Source: Microbacterium luteolum (GTDB lineage: Bacteria; Actinomycetota; Actinomycetes; Actinomycetales; Microbacteriaceae). From it: DNA of 64,000 nt. Shown in pieces: positions 1 to 8,272 of this stretch (positions are counted from its first letter, which is position 1; every line of letters begins with the position of its first letter). The notes beneath the pieces are model-generated. The model had not been told where the DNA came from. It saw nothing but the letters and a program-made list of their open reading frames with translations, and ran no database searches. The position numbers and the translations under genes were made by a program. The stretch spans positions 3,136,950 through 3,200,949 of the forward strand of contig NZ_BAAAUN010000001.1 in assembly GCF_039533965.1 (NCBI RefSeq). The letters run 5' to 3'.

Positions 1-513
1 GTGAATGCGCTCGCCGAGTTCCACCCCGCCTGGATCGAGGAGCCGACCAGCCCCGACGACGTGCTCGGTCACGCCGAGATCGCCCGCGGCGTCGCGCCCA
101 TCCGCGTCGCCACAGGTGAGCACGCGCAGAACCGCGTGATCTTCAAGCAGCTGCTCCAGGCCGAGGCGATCTCCGTGATGCAGATCGATGCCGTGCGCGT
201 CGCGGGGGTGAACGAGAACATCGCGAACCTGCTGCTGGCGGCCAAGTTCGGCATCCCGGTCTGCCCGCACGCCGGTGGCGTCGGCCTGTGCGAGGCCGTG
301 CAGCACCTGTCGATGTTCGACTTCGTGGCCGTCACGGGTACCCGCGAGGGCCGGATGATCGAATTCGTCGACCACCTGCACGAGCACTTCGTCGTGCCGA
401 CCGACATCCAGGGCGGCTCGTACATGGCGCCGACCGCGCCCGGCGCCGGCATGGAGATGAAGGCCGACAGCATCGCCACCTACACGTGGACGGGCGCGCA
501 TGTCGGGGTCTGA
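1..513 (+). CDS. fucD: L-fuconate dehydratase, C-terminal part (cut by window start)
   Basis: This is the C-terminal part (about 170 residues) of an enolase-superfamily acid-sugar dehydratase; the usual length is about 430, so the start lies before the window. The family dehydrates L-fuconate to 2-keto-3-deoxy-L-fuconate in the non-phosphorylating fucose pathway. Visible family landmarks are the EEPTSPDD motif (metal-ligand region), the following ATGEHAQN motif carrying another metal-binding Glu, and CPHAGGVGL with the general-acid His. The stop overlaps the next gene, an aldo/keto reductase, by 14 bases, which indicates translational coupling in one operon. The GTG at position 1 is only an internal valine codon. 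L-fuconate is the likeliest substrate by motif resemblance, but other acid sugars cannot be excluded. Confidence 0.85.
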   Translation: MNALAEFHPAWIEEPTSPDDVLGHAEIARGVAPIRVATGEHAQNRVIFKQLLQAEAISVMQIDAVRVAGVNENIANLLLAAKFGIPVCPHAGGVGLCEAVQHLSMFDFVAVTGTREGRMIEFVDHLHEHFVVPTDIQGGSYMAPTAPGAGMEMKADSIATYTWTGAHVGV

Positions 514-1474
514 GCGCGCGGCTGCTCTCGAGCTGCCCGCCCTCGGCTACGGGGCCGCGAACGTCGGCAACCTGTTCCGCGCGATGACCGACGACGAGGC
601 CTGGGCCGTCCTGGATGCCGCGTGGGAGAGCGGTATCCGGTACTACGACACCGCCCCGCACTACGGGCTCGGCCTGTCGGAGCGCCGGCTCGGCGCGTTC
701 CTGCAGACCAAGCCCCGTGGTGAGTATGTGCTGTCCACGAAGGTGGGCCGGCTGCTGCGCCCGAACCCGCAGCACGCGGGTGGACTCGACACCGCGAACG
801 ACTTCCACGTGCCCGACGACCTCCAGCGCGTGTGGGACTTCTCGGCCGACGGCATCCGTCGGAGCCTCGACGAGTCGCGCGAACGCCTGGGCATCGAGCG
901 CATCGACCTGCTCTACCTGCACGACCCGGAGCGCCACGATCTGGACCTCGCGCTCGCCGAGGCCTTTCCCGCCATGGAGCAGCTGCGCGCCGAGGGCGAT
1001 GTCACGGCGATCGGCATCGGATCGATGGTGTCGGATGCCCTGGCCGCTGCCGTCCGCTCCGCCGACCTCGACCTCATCATGGTCGCCGGGCGCTACACGC
1101 TGCTCGAGCAGCCCGCCGCCGTCGATGTGCTGCCGGCGTGCCGGGAGCGGGGGACCGGGATCGTCGCGGCATCCGTCTTCAACTCCGGACTGCTCGCCTC
1201 GAACGAGCCGCGCCGTGACGGACGCTACGAGTACGGACAGCTGCCCGACGAGCTGTGGGTGCGGCTGCTGCGGATCGCCGCCGTCTGCGCTGACCACGGC
1301 GTGCCGCTGCCGGCCGCCGCGATCCAGTTTCCGCTGCAGGCTTCGGGAGTGCGCTCGGTCGTGGTGGGCGGGAGTCGTCCTGAGCAGCTGCGCCAGAACG
1401 CCGCCTACGCGGCGCAGGAGATTCCCGAGGAGCTGTGGGAGAACCTCGCCGCCGAGGGGCTCATCGCTGCGTGA
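500..1474 (+). CDS. Aldo/keto reductase, probable L-fucose (D-threo-aldose) 1-dehydrogenase
   Basis: A 324-residue aldo/keto reductase. The catalytic tetrad of the family can be read: Asp and Tyr in [11 protein letters not shown], Lys in LSTKVGR, and His in LLYLHDPE. Members of the D-threo-aldose/L-fucose 1-dehydrogenase group oxidise the sugar to its lactone with NAD(P). The ATG overlaps the end of the fuconate dehydratase gene by 14 bases, so the two are expected to act in one pathway (fucose to fuconolactone, then fuconate, then 2-keto-3-deoxyfuconate). The gene is the last in its operon, followed by a palindromic repeat and the convergent LacI gene. Substrate assignment rests mainly on the neighbour. 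Confidence 0.85.
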   Translation: MSGSERAAALELPALGYGAANVGNLFRAMTDDEAWAVLDAAWESGIRYYDTAPHYGLGLSERRLGAFLQTKPRGEYVLSTKVGRLLRPNPQHAGGLDTANDFHVPDDLQRVWDFSADGIRRSLDESRERLGIERIDLLYLHDPERHDLDLALAEAFPAMEQLRAEGDVTAIGIGSMVSDALAAAVRSADLDLIMVAGRYTLLEQPAAVDVLPACRERGTGIVAASVFNSGLLASNEPRRDGRYEYGQLPDELWVRLLRIAAVCADHGVPLPAAAIQFPLQASGVRSVVVGGSRPEQLRQNAAYAAQEIPEELWENLAAEGLIAA

Positions 1475-1498
1475 CGGTGTCGTCGGGCCGGGCTCGAC

Positions 1499-1584
1499 GT
1501 TCACAACTCAGCAAGAACGCACGCAGACCGCCCGAAACCGGGCGGATTCGGACCAGGGTCCGACGATCTTCCTGAACTGTGCAC
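1499..1584. repeat. Family A palindromic repeat, copy 1
   Basis: Imperfect inverted repeat with outer arms 1499-1518 and 1565-1584 (15 of 20 positions pair), enclosing an inner perfect 7-bp hairpin (ccgcccg / cgggcgg). It lies between two convergent genes and may double as a bidirectional terminator. A second, better preserved copy is at 48135-48232. Confidence 0.75.
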
Positions 1585-1609
1585 GCCGTCGACGCGTGAC
1601 GAGAGGTAC

Positions 1610-2611
1610 TCAGCGCCCGATCGTCGACTCGCGCACGATCAGCTCTGCGGGGAACGGGGTCGTGGCGGGCGGTGGAGCCGTCGGGTCGGCCAGCTGCTGC
1701 AGCAGCGCGGCACCGGCGGCGCGCCCGATCTCATAGCCCGGCTGACGCACGCTCGTCAGCGGCACCACGCCCTGGTGCGCCTGGTCGACGTCGTCGAATC
1801 CGACGAGTGCGATCTCCTCGGGAACCCGGATGCCGTGCCGCAGCAGCTGCGTGAGCACGCCGAGCGCCACCATGTCGTTCGCGGCGAAGACAGCATCGGG
1901 GCGCTCACCGGCGGGCAGGACGATGAGCTGTTCGGCGGCGCGCAGCCCGTCCTCGGTCGCGAGATGCGGCACGTTCTGCACCGTGATCGTGGCTGAGGTC
2001 CCGGCGACCGCGTCGCGGAGCCCGGCCAGACGGTCGTTCGACTGGCTGACGGCGGGACTGCCGAGGAACAGGATGCGCGTGCGTCCGAGCGACAGCAGAT
2101 GCTCGCCGGCGAGACGCCCGCCGCCGCGGTCGTCGAACAGCACGGATGCGACCGTGGGCGAGTCGCGGATGGGGCCGACGACCACCGAGCGGATGCCGCG
2201 CTCGGCCAGGAGCTCGAGACGCGGCACCACGTCGCCGAGCGGGTAGATCACGATGCCCTGCACGCGGTGCGCCTCGAACATGTCGATGTTGCGTCGCTCC
2301 TGCGCGTCGTCGCGGTTGCTGTTGCTGAAGAACAGCGACCAGCCGCCCTCGCGCGTCACGTCGTCCACACCGCGGGACAGCTCGTTGAAGTAGGGCAGCC
2401 ACGCGTCGAGCAGGATCAGGGCGAGCGCCTTGCTCGACCCTGCGCGCAGCTGTCGCGCCGACTCGTTCGGCACGAAGCCGAGCTGCTCGATGGCCGCCCG
2501 CACGCGTTCGCGGCTCGACGTGCCGAGCACGTGCGGGTGGTTGAGGTAGTTCGACACGGTCGAGGACGAGACCCCGGCGAGAGCGGCGACGTCTTTGACG
2601 CTCGCGGGCAT
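1610..2611 (-). CDS. LacI-family transcriptional regulator
   Basis: A 333-residue LacI/GalR regulator. The N-terminal helix-turn-helix and hinge are clear (VKDVAALAGVSSSTVSNYLN, residues 5-24), followed by a periplasmic-binding-protein-like sugar-sensing domain ending in the typical SVRQPGYEIG region. It is divergent from the ketose 3-epimerase gene at 2810. The intergenic DNA carries two identical 15-bp copies of ttgcaacgtgccaag around a promoter, which fits binding by this protein. The inducer is unknown; by context it is a sugar handled by the epimerase and the CUT2 transporter downstream. Confidence 0.92.
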   Translation of the reverse strand: MPASVKDVAALAGVSSSTVSNYLNHPHVLGTSSRERVRAAIEQLGFVPNESARQLRAGSSKALALILLDAWLPYFNELSRGVDDVTREGGWSLFFSNSNRDDAQERRNIDMFEAHRVQGIVIYPLGDVVPRLELLAERGIRSVVVGPIRDSPTVASVLFDDRGGGRLAGEHLLSLGRTRILFLGSPAVSQSNDRLAGLRDAVAGTSATITVQNVPHLATEDGLRAAEQLIVLPAGERPDAVFAANDMVALGVLTQLLRHGIRVPEEIALVGFDDVDQAHQGVVPLTSVRQPGYEIGRAAGAALLQQLADPTAPPPATTPFPAELIVRESTIGR

Positions 2612-2686
2612 GGAGGCTCCTCGTCGGGATGGGGCCGCCGGCGGGACGCGCCGGGCGGACGTGGCGACACCAGGCTAGCGGGAGAA

Positions 2687-2767
2687 TTGCAACGTGCCAA
2701 GAAAGTTCTTGACTCCGCACCTCCCGCGGACGTAGCGTGTCTGGCACGCCACTTGCAACGTGCCAAG
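2687..2767 (+). promoter_or_regulatory. Promoter of the epimerase gene flanked by two LacI-type operators
   Basis: Two exact copies of ttgcaacgtgccaag lie at 2687-2701 and 2753-2767, 66 bp apart. Each extends to an imperfect palindrome with central ACGT. Between them is a promoter-like pair: ttgact at 2709-2714 and tagcgt at 2733-2738 (18-bp spacer). One operator abuts the -35 box and the other follows the start region, an arrangement suited to repression by looping by the divergent LacI protein. Confidence 0.7.
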
Positions 2768-2809
2768 TGGCGAGGCGACGGTGCCGAACACCCGCCTGCG
2801 AGAGGCCCC

Positions 2810-3679
2810 ATGAACATCGGCTGCCACGGGCTCGTCTGGACAGGGAACTTCGATGCCGACGGCATCCGCCTCGCTGTGGAGAAGACGAAGGCGGCGGGCT
2901 TCGATCTCATCGAGTTCCCGCTCATGGATCCGTTCTCGTTCGACGTGGCGGCCGCGAAGGACGCCCTCGAGGAGCACGACCTCGCGGTGAGCGCATCGCT
3001 CGGGCTGTCCGAGGCGACCGACGTGACGAGTGCCGATCCTGCGATCGTCGCGGCGGGCGAAGCGCTGTTGCTCCGCGCGGTGGACGTGCTCGCCGAGCTG
3101 GGCGGCGAGCACTTCTGCGGAGTGATCTACAGCGCCATGAAGAAGTACATGGAGCCCGTGACGCCCGGAGGGCTCGCGAGCAGTCGCGCCGCCATCGCGC
3201 GGGTCGCCGACCACGCCGCCGAGCGGGGAGTGTCGGTGTCGCTCGAGGTCGTCAACCGCTACGAGACCAACGTGCTGAACACGGCCAGGCAGGCGCTCGG
3301 CTACCTGGCGGCGGTCGACCGGCCGAACGTCGGGATCCACCTCGACACGTACCACATGAACATCGAGGAGTCGGATATGTTCGCGCCGGTCCTCGACGCC
3401 GCTCCCGCCCTGCGCTACGTGCACATCGGCGAGAGCCACCGGGGCTACCTCGGCACCGGGACGGTCGACTTCGACACGTTCTTCAAGGCGCTCGGCCGTA
3501 TCGGCTACGACGGGCCGATCGTCTTCGAGTCGTTCTCGTCCGCCGTCGTCGCCCCGGACCTCAGTCGGATGCTCGGCATCTGGCGGAACCTCTGGACCGA
3601 CAACGACGAACTCGGCGCGCACGCCAACGCGTACATCCGCGACAAGCTCGTCGCGATCGAGTCGATCCGGTTGCACTGA
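2810..3679 (+). CDS. Ketose 3-epimerase (D-tagatose/D-psicose 3-epimerase family)
   Basis: A 289-residue TIM-barrel sugar-phosphate-isomerase-like epimerase (AP-endonuclease-2 superfamily). The four metal ligands of the tagatose/psicose 3-epimerases can be placed at Glu146 (SLEVVNRYETN), Asp179 (HLDTYHMN), His205 (HIGESHRG) and Glu240 (VFESFS). These enzymes invert C3 of free ketoses such as fructose, tagatose or ribulose. The frame is open far upstream, but the ATG at 2810 gives the family's normal N-terminus and lies just after the operators. It is transcribed away from the LacI gene and towards the CUT2 transporter genes. Substrate is not determined by the sequence. Confidence 0.85.
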   Translation: MNIGCHGLVWTGNFDADGIRLAVEKTKAAGFDLIEFPLMDPFSFDVAAAKDALEEHDLAVSASLGLSEATDVTSADPAIVAAGEALLLRAVDVLAELGGEHFCGVIYSAMKKYMEPVTPGGLASSRAAIARVADHAAERGVSVSLEVVNRYETNVLNTARQALGYLAAVDRPNVGIHLDTYHMNIEESDMFAPVLDAAPALRYVHIGESHRGYLGTGTVDFDTFFKALGRIGYDGPIVFESFSSAVVAPDLSRMLGIWRNLWTDNDELGAHANAYIRDKLVAIESIRLH

Positions 3680-3713
3680 GGCGCGAGCCGAAGTTCCGGT
3701 GCCGGGAAGGTCA

Positions 3714-3729
3714 AGATGTTATTACAGGC
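3714..3729. promoter_or_regulatory. Operator-like site related to the tandem sites at 13283-13323
   Basis: The site reads agatgt-tatt-acaggc; on the other strand gcctgtaataacatct. It matches the acctgt-NNNN-acaggt consensus seen upstream of the minus-strand operon at 13247 (five of six bases in one half, four of six in the other). It is in the leader region of the CUT2 transporter operon, about 140 bp before its first start codon. Confidence 0.4.
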
Positions 3730-3787
3730 CTTCCCCATCCGACCTCCGTTAGATACATTCAGATACAACTTGCGCGAAAGAGGCGCA

Positions 3788-3820
3788 GGCCGCAGAATTG
3801 ATCCGATGTTTACTGCGGCC
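3788..3820. repeat. Inverted repeat in the leader of the CUT2 operon
   Basis: Perfect 8-bp arms ggccgcag (3788-3795) and ctgcggcc (3813-3820) separated by 17 bp. Just upstream, agataca occurs twice in tandem with a 10-bp period (3751-3767). The 3680-3867 interval therefore looks regulatory, and could hold a second promoter for the transporter. No T-tract follows, so a terminator is less likely than a protein-binding site or an mRNA hairpin. Confidence 0.5.
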
Positions 3821-3867
3821 CGCATCGCCGGAACCGCAACATGACCTTCAAGGAAGCAGGTGAGCAC

Positions 3868-5370
3868 ATGAGTGACCCCATTCTCCGAGTGGAGGGGATC
3901 AGCAAGGGATTCCCCGGTGTGCAGGCGCTGAAAGACGTGCACCTGGAGGTGCGTGCCGGCGAGGTGCTGGTGCTGGTGGGAGAGAACGGCGCCGGGAAGT
4001 CGACGCTGATGAAGATCCTGTCCGGGATCTACACCAAGGACGAGGGAACCATCACGTTCGAGGGCCAGGAGGTGGAGCTCACCAGCCCGCTGCAGGCCCA
4101 GGAACTCGGCATCACGATCATCCATCAGGAGCTCAACCTGATGCCCGACCTGACCGTCGCGCAGAACATCTTCGTAGGCCGTGAGCCGACTTCCGGGCCG
4201 TTCCTGTCCGAGCGGAAGCTCAACACGCAGACCGCGGAGCTGCTGAAGCGCCTCGGCATCCGCCTCGACCCGCGTCAGCTCGTCGGCGAGCTGACCGTCG
4301 CCGAGCAGCAGATGGTCGAGATCGCCAAGGCGCTGTCGTTCAACGCCAAGGTCCTCATCATGGACGAGCCGACGTCGGCCCTCACCGACACCGAGGTCGA
4401 GACGCTGTTCGTGCTGATCGAGCAGCTCAAGGCGTCGGGCACCGGCATCGTGTACATCTCGCACCGCATGGACGAGCTCCGCCGTCTCGCCGACCGGGTC
4501 ACCGTTCTCCGCGACGGCACATACATCGGATCACTCGACCGCGCAGAGGTCACGATCCCCACCATCATCGAGATGATGGTGGGCCGCGTGATCGACGAGG
4601 GCACGCGTCCCGAAGCCCGCGAGCACATCAACGATCCGATCGTCCTCGACGTGCAGGGTCTCTCCACGAGGAACCTGCTCAAGGACGTGTCGTTCCAGCT
4701 GCACAAGGGCGAGATCCTCGGCTTCGCCGGTCTCATGGGCGCCGGCCGCACCGAGACGGCGCGGGCCGTCATCGGCGCCGATCACCGCGACGGCGGCACG
4801 ATCTCGATCAGCGGACGCCCGGTGCGCATCGGCCAGCCGGCGGATGCCGTGAAGCACGGCCTCGGCTATCTCTCGGAGGACCGGAAGCTGCTCGGGCTCA
4901 TGCTCGAGCAGGATGTCACGTTCAACACGGTCCTCGCCTCGCTCGGCTCCTATGCCAACGGCATCGGCTGGATGGGCGACAGCAAGGCGAAGAACCGCAC
5001 CAAGGAGTACGTGCAGCAGCTGCGGGTGAAGACGCCATCGGTCAACCAGGTCGTCAAGCTCCTCTCCGGAGGGAACCAGCAGAAGATCGTCATCGCGCGA
5101 TGGCTGATGCGCGACTGCGACATCCTCATCTTCGACGAGCCGACCCGCGGCATCGACGTCGGCGCGAAGGAAGAGATCTACCGCCTGATGCAGCAGCTCG
5201 CTGACCAGGGCAAGTCCATCATCGTCATCTCATCGGAGCTCCCGGAGATCCTCCGCGTCGCGAACCGCATCGCGGTCTTCGCGAACGGCCGCATCACCGG
5301 AACGCTCCGCAACGAGGAAGCCAGCCAGGAGAAGATCATGCAACTCGCAGCCCACGGGGAGGAAGACTGA
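3868..5370 (+). CDS. Sugar ABC transporter ATP-binding protein (CUT2, RbsA type)
   Basis: About 500 residues with two fused ABC domains, typical of RbsA/XylG/MglA ATPases that energise monosaccharide import. Domain 1 has Walker A GENGAGKST (residues 38-46), signature LTVAEQQM, and Walker B LIMDEPTSAL. Domain 2 has a degenerate Walker A (GLMGAGRTE) and a canonical LSGGNQQK signature, as usual for this family. I chose the ATG at 3868 because it is preceded by an AGGT-type ribosome site and gives the family N-terminus; an in-frame ATG at 3841 would add nine residues. Its stop overlaps the permease start by one base. Confidence 0.92.
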   Translation: MSDPILRVEGISKGFPGVQALKDVHLEVRAGEVLVLVGENGAGKSTLMKILSGIYTKDEGTITFEGQEVELTSPLQAQELGITIIHQELNLMPDLTVAQNIFVGREPTSGPFLSERKLNTQTAELLKRLGIRLDPRQLVGELTVAEQQMVEIAKALSFNAKVLIMDEPTSALTDTEVETLFVLIEQLKASGTGIVYISHRMDELRRLADRVTVLRDGTYIGSLDRAEVTIPTIIEMMVGRVIDEGTRPEAREHINDPIVLDVQGLSTRNLLKDVSFQLHKGEILGFAGLMGAGRTETARAVIGADHRDGGTISISGRPVRIGQPADAVKHGLGYLSEDRKLLGLMLEQDVTFNTVLASLGSYANGIGWMGDSKAKNRTKEYVQQLRVKTPSVNQVVKLLSGGNQQKIVIARWLMRDCDILIFDEPTRGIDVGAKEEIYRLMQQLADQGKSIIVISSELPEILRVANRIAVFANGRITGTLRNEEASQEKIMQLAAHGEED

Positions 5371-6404
5371 TGAGCACCCCACAGCAGCCCGGATCGTCGA
5401 CGACGACGATCATCCAGACGGCGGTGAACGAGGACACCGACAAGCGCGACGTCGGCGCGTTCCTCAAGCGCCAGCTCCAGCAGTCGCTGGCGTTCGGCAC
5501 CCTCATCGTCCTGGTGATCTTCTTCACGATCGCCAGCCCGAACTTCTTCACCTTCAGCAACATCGCCACGGTCCTCCTCTCGACCGCGGTCATCGGCATC
5601 CTGGCCCTCGGCACCACCTTCGTCATCATCACCGGAGGCATCGACCTCTCGATCGGCACCGGCATGGCGCTCTGCGCCGTGATGACGGGTGTGTTCGTGA
5701 CCAACATGGGCCTCCCGGTCTGGGTCGGCGTGATCGGCGGCGTGCTGACCGGTGTGCTGATGGGTCTGGTGAACGGCGTGAACATCACGTTCCTGCGCCT
5801 GCCTCCGTTCATCGCCACGCTCGCGATGATGATGATCGCCGGCGGTCTCGCACTCGTCATCTCGAACGTCTCGCCGATCTACTTCTCCACCTCGGCACCG
5901 GACTTCAAGAAGATCGCGCTCGGCGTGATCATCCCCGGCATCCCGAACGCCGTGCTGATCACCGCGGTGGTCGCGATCATCGCGTGGCTGGTGCTGTCGA
6001 AGACGCTCCTCGGCCGCTACACCTTCGCGATCGGCTCCAACGAAGAGGCCACGCGCCTGTCCGGCGTCAACACCCGCCGCTGGACGATCCTCATCTACAT
6101 GTTCGCCGGAGCCTTCACCGGCATCGCGGGCATCGTGATCGCCGCCCGCCTCGACTCGGCCCAGCCCCAGATCGGCATGGGGTACGAGCTGCAGGCGATC
6201 GCCGCGGTCATCATCGGCGGCACCTCGCTGCTCGGCGGACGCGGATCCATCCTCGGCACCGTGATCGGCGCGCTGATCATGAGCGTGCTCGTCAACGGCC
6301 TGCGCATCCTGTCGATCCAGCCCGAATGGCAGAACATCGTCGTCGGCGTCGTCGTGCTGCTGGCCGTGTTCCTCGACTCGCTGCGCAACCGCCAGCGGAC
6401 CTGA
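5370..6404 (+). CDS. Sugar ABC transporter permease (CUT2, RbsC type)
   Basis: A 344-residue polytopic membrane protein. After a hydrophilic N-terminus of about 35 residues there are some eight to ten hydrophobic segments, with the family motif GGIDLSIGTGMAL and, near the end, IIGGTSLLGGRGSILGTVIGALIM. It forms the membrane channel with the ATPase encoded immediately before; the genes overlap at TGATG. An 85-base gap containing a short GC-rich hairpin (about 6449-6464) separates it from the binding-protein gene, which may help give the binding protein higher expression. Confidence 0.92.
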   Translation: MSTPQQPGSSTTTIIQTAVNEDTDKRDVGAFLKRQLQQSLAFGTLIVLVIFFTIASPNFFTFSNIATVLLSTAVIGILALGTTFVIITGGIDLSIGTGMALCAVMTGVFVTNMGLPVWVGVIGGVLTGVLMGLVNGVNITFLRLPPFIATLAMMMIAGGLALVISNVSPIYFSTSAPDFKKIALGVIIPGIPNAVLITAVVAIIAWLVLSKTLLGRYTFAIGSNEEATRLSGVNTRRWTILIYMFAGAFTGIAGIVIAARLDSAQPQIGMGYELQAIAAVIIGGTSLLGGRGSILGTVIGALIMSVLVNGLRILSIQPEWQNIVVGVVVLLAVFLDSLRNRQRT

Positions 6405-6489
6405 GCCCGTTCGACCCGACTCAACTGAATAGCACCACGCAGTCCACCGTCGGCCCTGGCCGGCAATCACAGAGAACAATGGAGTTTCC

Positions 6490-7491
6490 ATGAAATTCGG
6501 CAAGAAGACCGCATTCGCGGCACTCGTGGCAGCATCCGCGCTGGTGTTCGCCGGCTGCGCCGGCGGCGGAGACGTGATCGAAGAAGGCAGCGGCGGAGGC
6601 AGCGGCAGCGGCGACGGCGAGATGTACATCGCCCTCGTCTCGAAGGGCTTCCAGCACCAGTTCTGGCAGGCCGTGAAGAAGGGCGCGGAGCAGAAGGCGG
6701 AAGAGCTCGGCGTCAAGATCACGTTCGAAGGCCCTGCGGCCGAGACCGAGATCGCCGGCCAGCTCGAGATGCTGACGGCCGCCATCGACAAGAACCCGGA
6801 TGCCATCGCCTACGCGGCGCTGGACCCCGAGGCCTGTGTCGCCCCGCTCGAGCAGGCGAAGTCGAAGGACATCCCTGTCGTCTACTTCGACGCTCCCTGC
6901 AACGGCGACGTCGGGCTCAGCCTCTCCGCGACCGACAGCAAGGTCGCCGGTGCGCTCGCCGCAGAGCACATGGCCGACCTGATCGGCGGCAAGGGCGAGG
7001 TCGCGATCGTCGGCCACTCGCAGATCAACTCGACCGGTGTCGAGCGTCGCGACGGCTTCGTCGAGAAGATGGAAGCCGACTACCCCGACGTCAAGATCGT
7101 CGACATCCAGTACGGCGACGGCGACCACCTGAAGTCGGCCGACATCGCGAAGACGCTGATCGCGGCGCACCCCGACCTCAAGGGCATCTACGGCACGAAC
7201 GAGGGTTCGGCCATCGGCGTCGTGAACGCCGTGAACGAGCTCGGCCTGGAGAAGGGCAAGATCACGATCGTCGGCTTCGACTCCGGCGCAGCGCAGATCA
7301 ACGCCATCAAGGACGGCACCATGGCCGGCGCCATCACGCAGGACCCGATCGGCATCGGCGAGCAGGTCGTGCAGGCCGCATACGACGCGGCCAACGGCAA
7401 GAAGGTCGACGAGTTCTACGACACCGGCTCCTACTGGTACGACAAGACCAACATCGAAGACCCGAAGATCGCCGCAGTCCTCTACGAGTGA
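6490..7491 (+). CDS. Sugar-binding lipoprotein of the CUT2 transporter
   Basis: A 333-residue periplasmic-binding-protein-like lipoprotein. The signal peptide ends in the lipobox FAGC with Cys23, followed by a Gly/Ser-rich linker and a ribose-type substrate-binding domain (VSKGFQHQFWQAVKKGAEQKA at the start of the domain). It captures the substrate outside the membrane and delivers it to the permease encoded upstream. The operon ends with the terminator at 7511-7534. The ligand is not defined by the sequence; by context it is a sugar or cyclitol handled by the ketose 3-epimerase or by the minus-strand operon at 8273-13247. Confidence 0.9.
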   Translation: MKFGKKTAFAALVAASALVFAGCAGGGDVIEEGSGGGSGSGDGEMYIALVSKGFQHQFWQAVKKGAEQKAEELGVKITFEGPAAETEIAGQLEMLTAAIDKNPDAIAYAALDPEACVAPLEQAKSKDIPVVYFDAPCNGDVGLSLSATDSKVAGALAAEHMADLIGGKGEVAIVGHSQINSTGVERRDGFVEKMEADYPDVKIVDIQYGDGDHLKSADIAKTLIAAHPDLKGIYGTNEGSAIGVVNAVNELGLEKGKITIVGFDSGAAQINAIKDGTMAGAITQDPIGIGEQVVQAAYDAANGKKVDEFYDTGSYWYDKTNIEDPKIAAVLYE

Positions 7492-7510
7492 CCTGACGTG
7501 ATCGATGGGA

Positions 7511-7534
7511 GCCCCTCACCTTCGGGTGGGGGGC
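7511..7534 (+). terminator. Intrinsic terminator after the CUT2 operon
   Basis: A 10-bp GC-rich stem (7511-7520 with 7525-7534, one G-U pair) closed by a TTCG tetraloop and followed by ttcttc. It lies 19 bases after the binding-protein stop codon. Confidence 0.85.
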
Positions 7535-7613
7535 TTCTTCCGTGTCAGAGGACGGATGAGGACAGGATCTGTCCGCGGTGGATGTCACGCTGTCGTCGAC
7601 GAAAAGATGCACC

Positions 7614-8162
7614 ATGACCCCCATCCCCGCACGACCTGACGGCTCCAACACCGTCAACCCCTTCCTCATGACCGACGACGCCGCACGGATCATCGACTTC
7701 CTCACGCGCGTCTTCGGGGCGATCGACGTGCCCGAGGCGCGGACGCTCGACACCGACGGACTGATCCTGCACTCGGAGCTGCGTATCGGGGACTCCGTGA
7801 TCACCGTGGCGGATCGCAAGCCGGACTGGCCGTTCACGCCCGGCTTCCTCCAGGTCTACGTCGACGACGTCGAGGCGACACTGGAACGCGCGGTCGCGCT
7901 GGGTGCGCGCATCGTGACCCGCCCGACGGACTTCTTCGGCGACACGTTCTCGCGCTTCACCGACCCGTCCGGCAACCTGTGGTGGGTGTATCGGCACGTG
8001 CCGCAGGAAGCGGCCTGGGATGCTGCGACCCCTGAGGACGCCGAAACGACGGATGCCGACGCCGAGGACTGGTCCAGCTTCACCTCTCCGGAGCTCGAGT
8101 ACATCCACGAGAGCCTGGTCGACGCGATGACATCGTTGCAGGATCCGCGGCTCGCGAACTAA
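7614..8162 (+). CDS. VOC (glyoxalase/bleomycin-resistance fold) protein
   Basis: A 182-residue protein with a PhnB-like VOC fold: VNPFLMTDDAARIIDFLTRVFGA at the start and the family end motif DTFSRFTDPSGNLWWVYRH. Proteins of this fold bind a metal or small ligands; no specific reaction can be inferred. The C-terminal 45 residues form an acidic tail (AETTDADAEDW) beyond the fold. The start is taken at the ATG at 7614, where the fold alignment begins; a GTG-region start at 7578 would add 12 residues. The gene stands alone, after the CUT2 terminator and convergent to the minus-strand operon. Confidence 0.75.
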   Translation: MTPIPARPDGSNTVNPFLMTDDAARIIDFLTRVFGAIDVPEARTLDTDGLILHSELRIGDSVITVADRKPDWPFTPGFLQVYVDDVEATLERAVALGARIVTRPTDFFGDTFSRFTDPSGNLWWVYRHVPQEAAWDAATPEDAETTDADAEDWSSFTSPELEYIHESLVDAMTSLQDPRLAN

Positions 8163-8171
8163 AGCGCCTGG

Positions 8172-8243
8172 TCGGGCGGAGATCTCGCGTTCCGGAGGAG
8201 GATCTGAGCCTCAGACTCCTCCCGTCGCGGGAACTCCGCCCGA
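8172..8243. terminator. Long imperfect palindrome between convergent genes
   Basis: Perfect outer arms tcgggcggag (8172-8181) and ctccgcccga (8234-8243) enclose further paired stretches, including ggagga with tcctcc. It lies exactly between the convergent genes ending at 8162 and 8273, so a bidirectional terminator is the simplest reading. Confidence 0.6.
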
Positions 8244-8272
8244 ACAGCAGTCAGATGACGCGGCGCCGCGAC

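Noticed and set aside
1..513. A complete small gene starting with GTG at position 1
   Set aside because: The translated sequence begins in the middle of a fuconate-dehydratase-type enolase barrel, so it is the end of a longer gene cut by the window.
2099..2809. A 237-codon N-terminal extension of the ketose epimerase
   Set aside because: The extension overlaps the LacI gene on the other strand and the promoter/operators, and has low-complexity composition; the family N-terminus begins at 2810.
5178..6806. A 542-codon minus-strand frame opposite the CUT2 permease
   Set aside because: Low-complexity His/Asp/Glu/Arg-rich antisense product, typical shadow of high-GC coding DNA.
8172..8243. A tRNA or structured RNA gene between the convergent genes
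   Set aside because: The symmetry is that of a single long palindrome, without a cloverleaf or T-loop sequence; a bidirectional terminator explains it.
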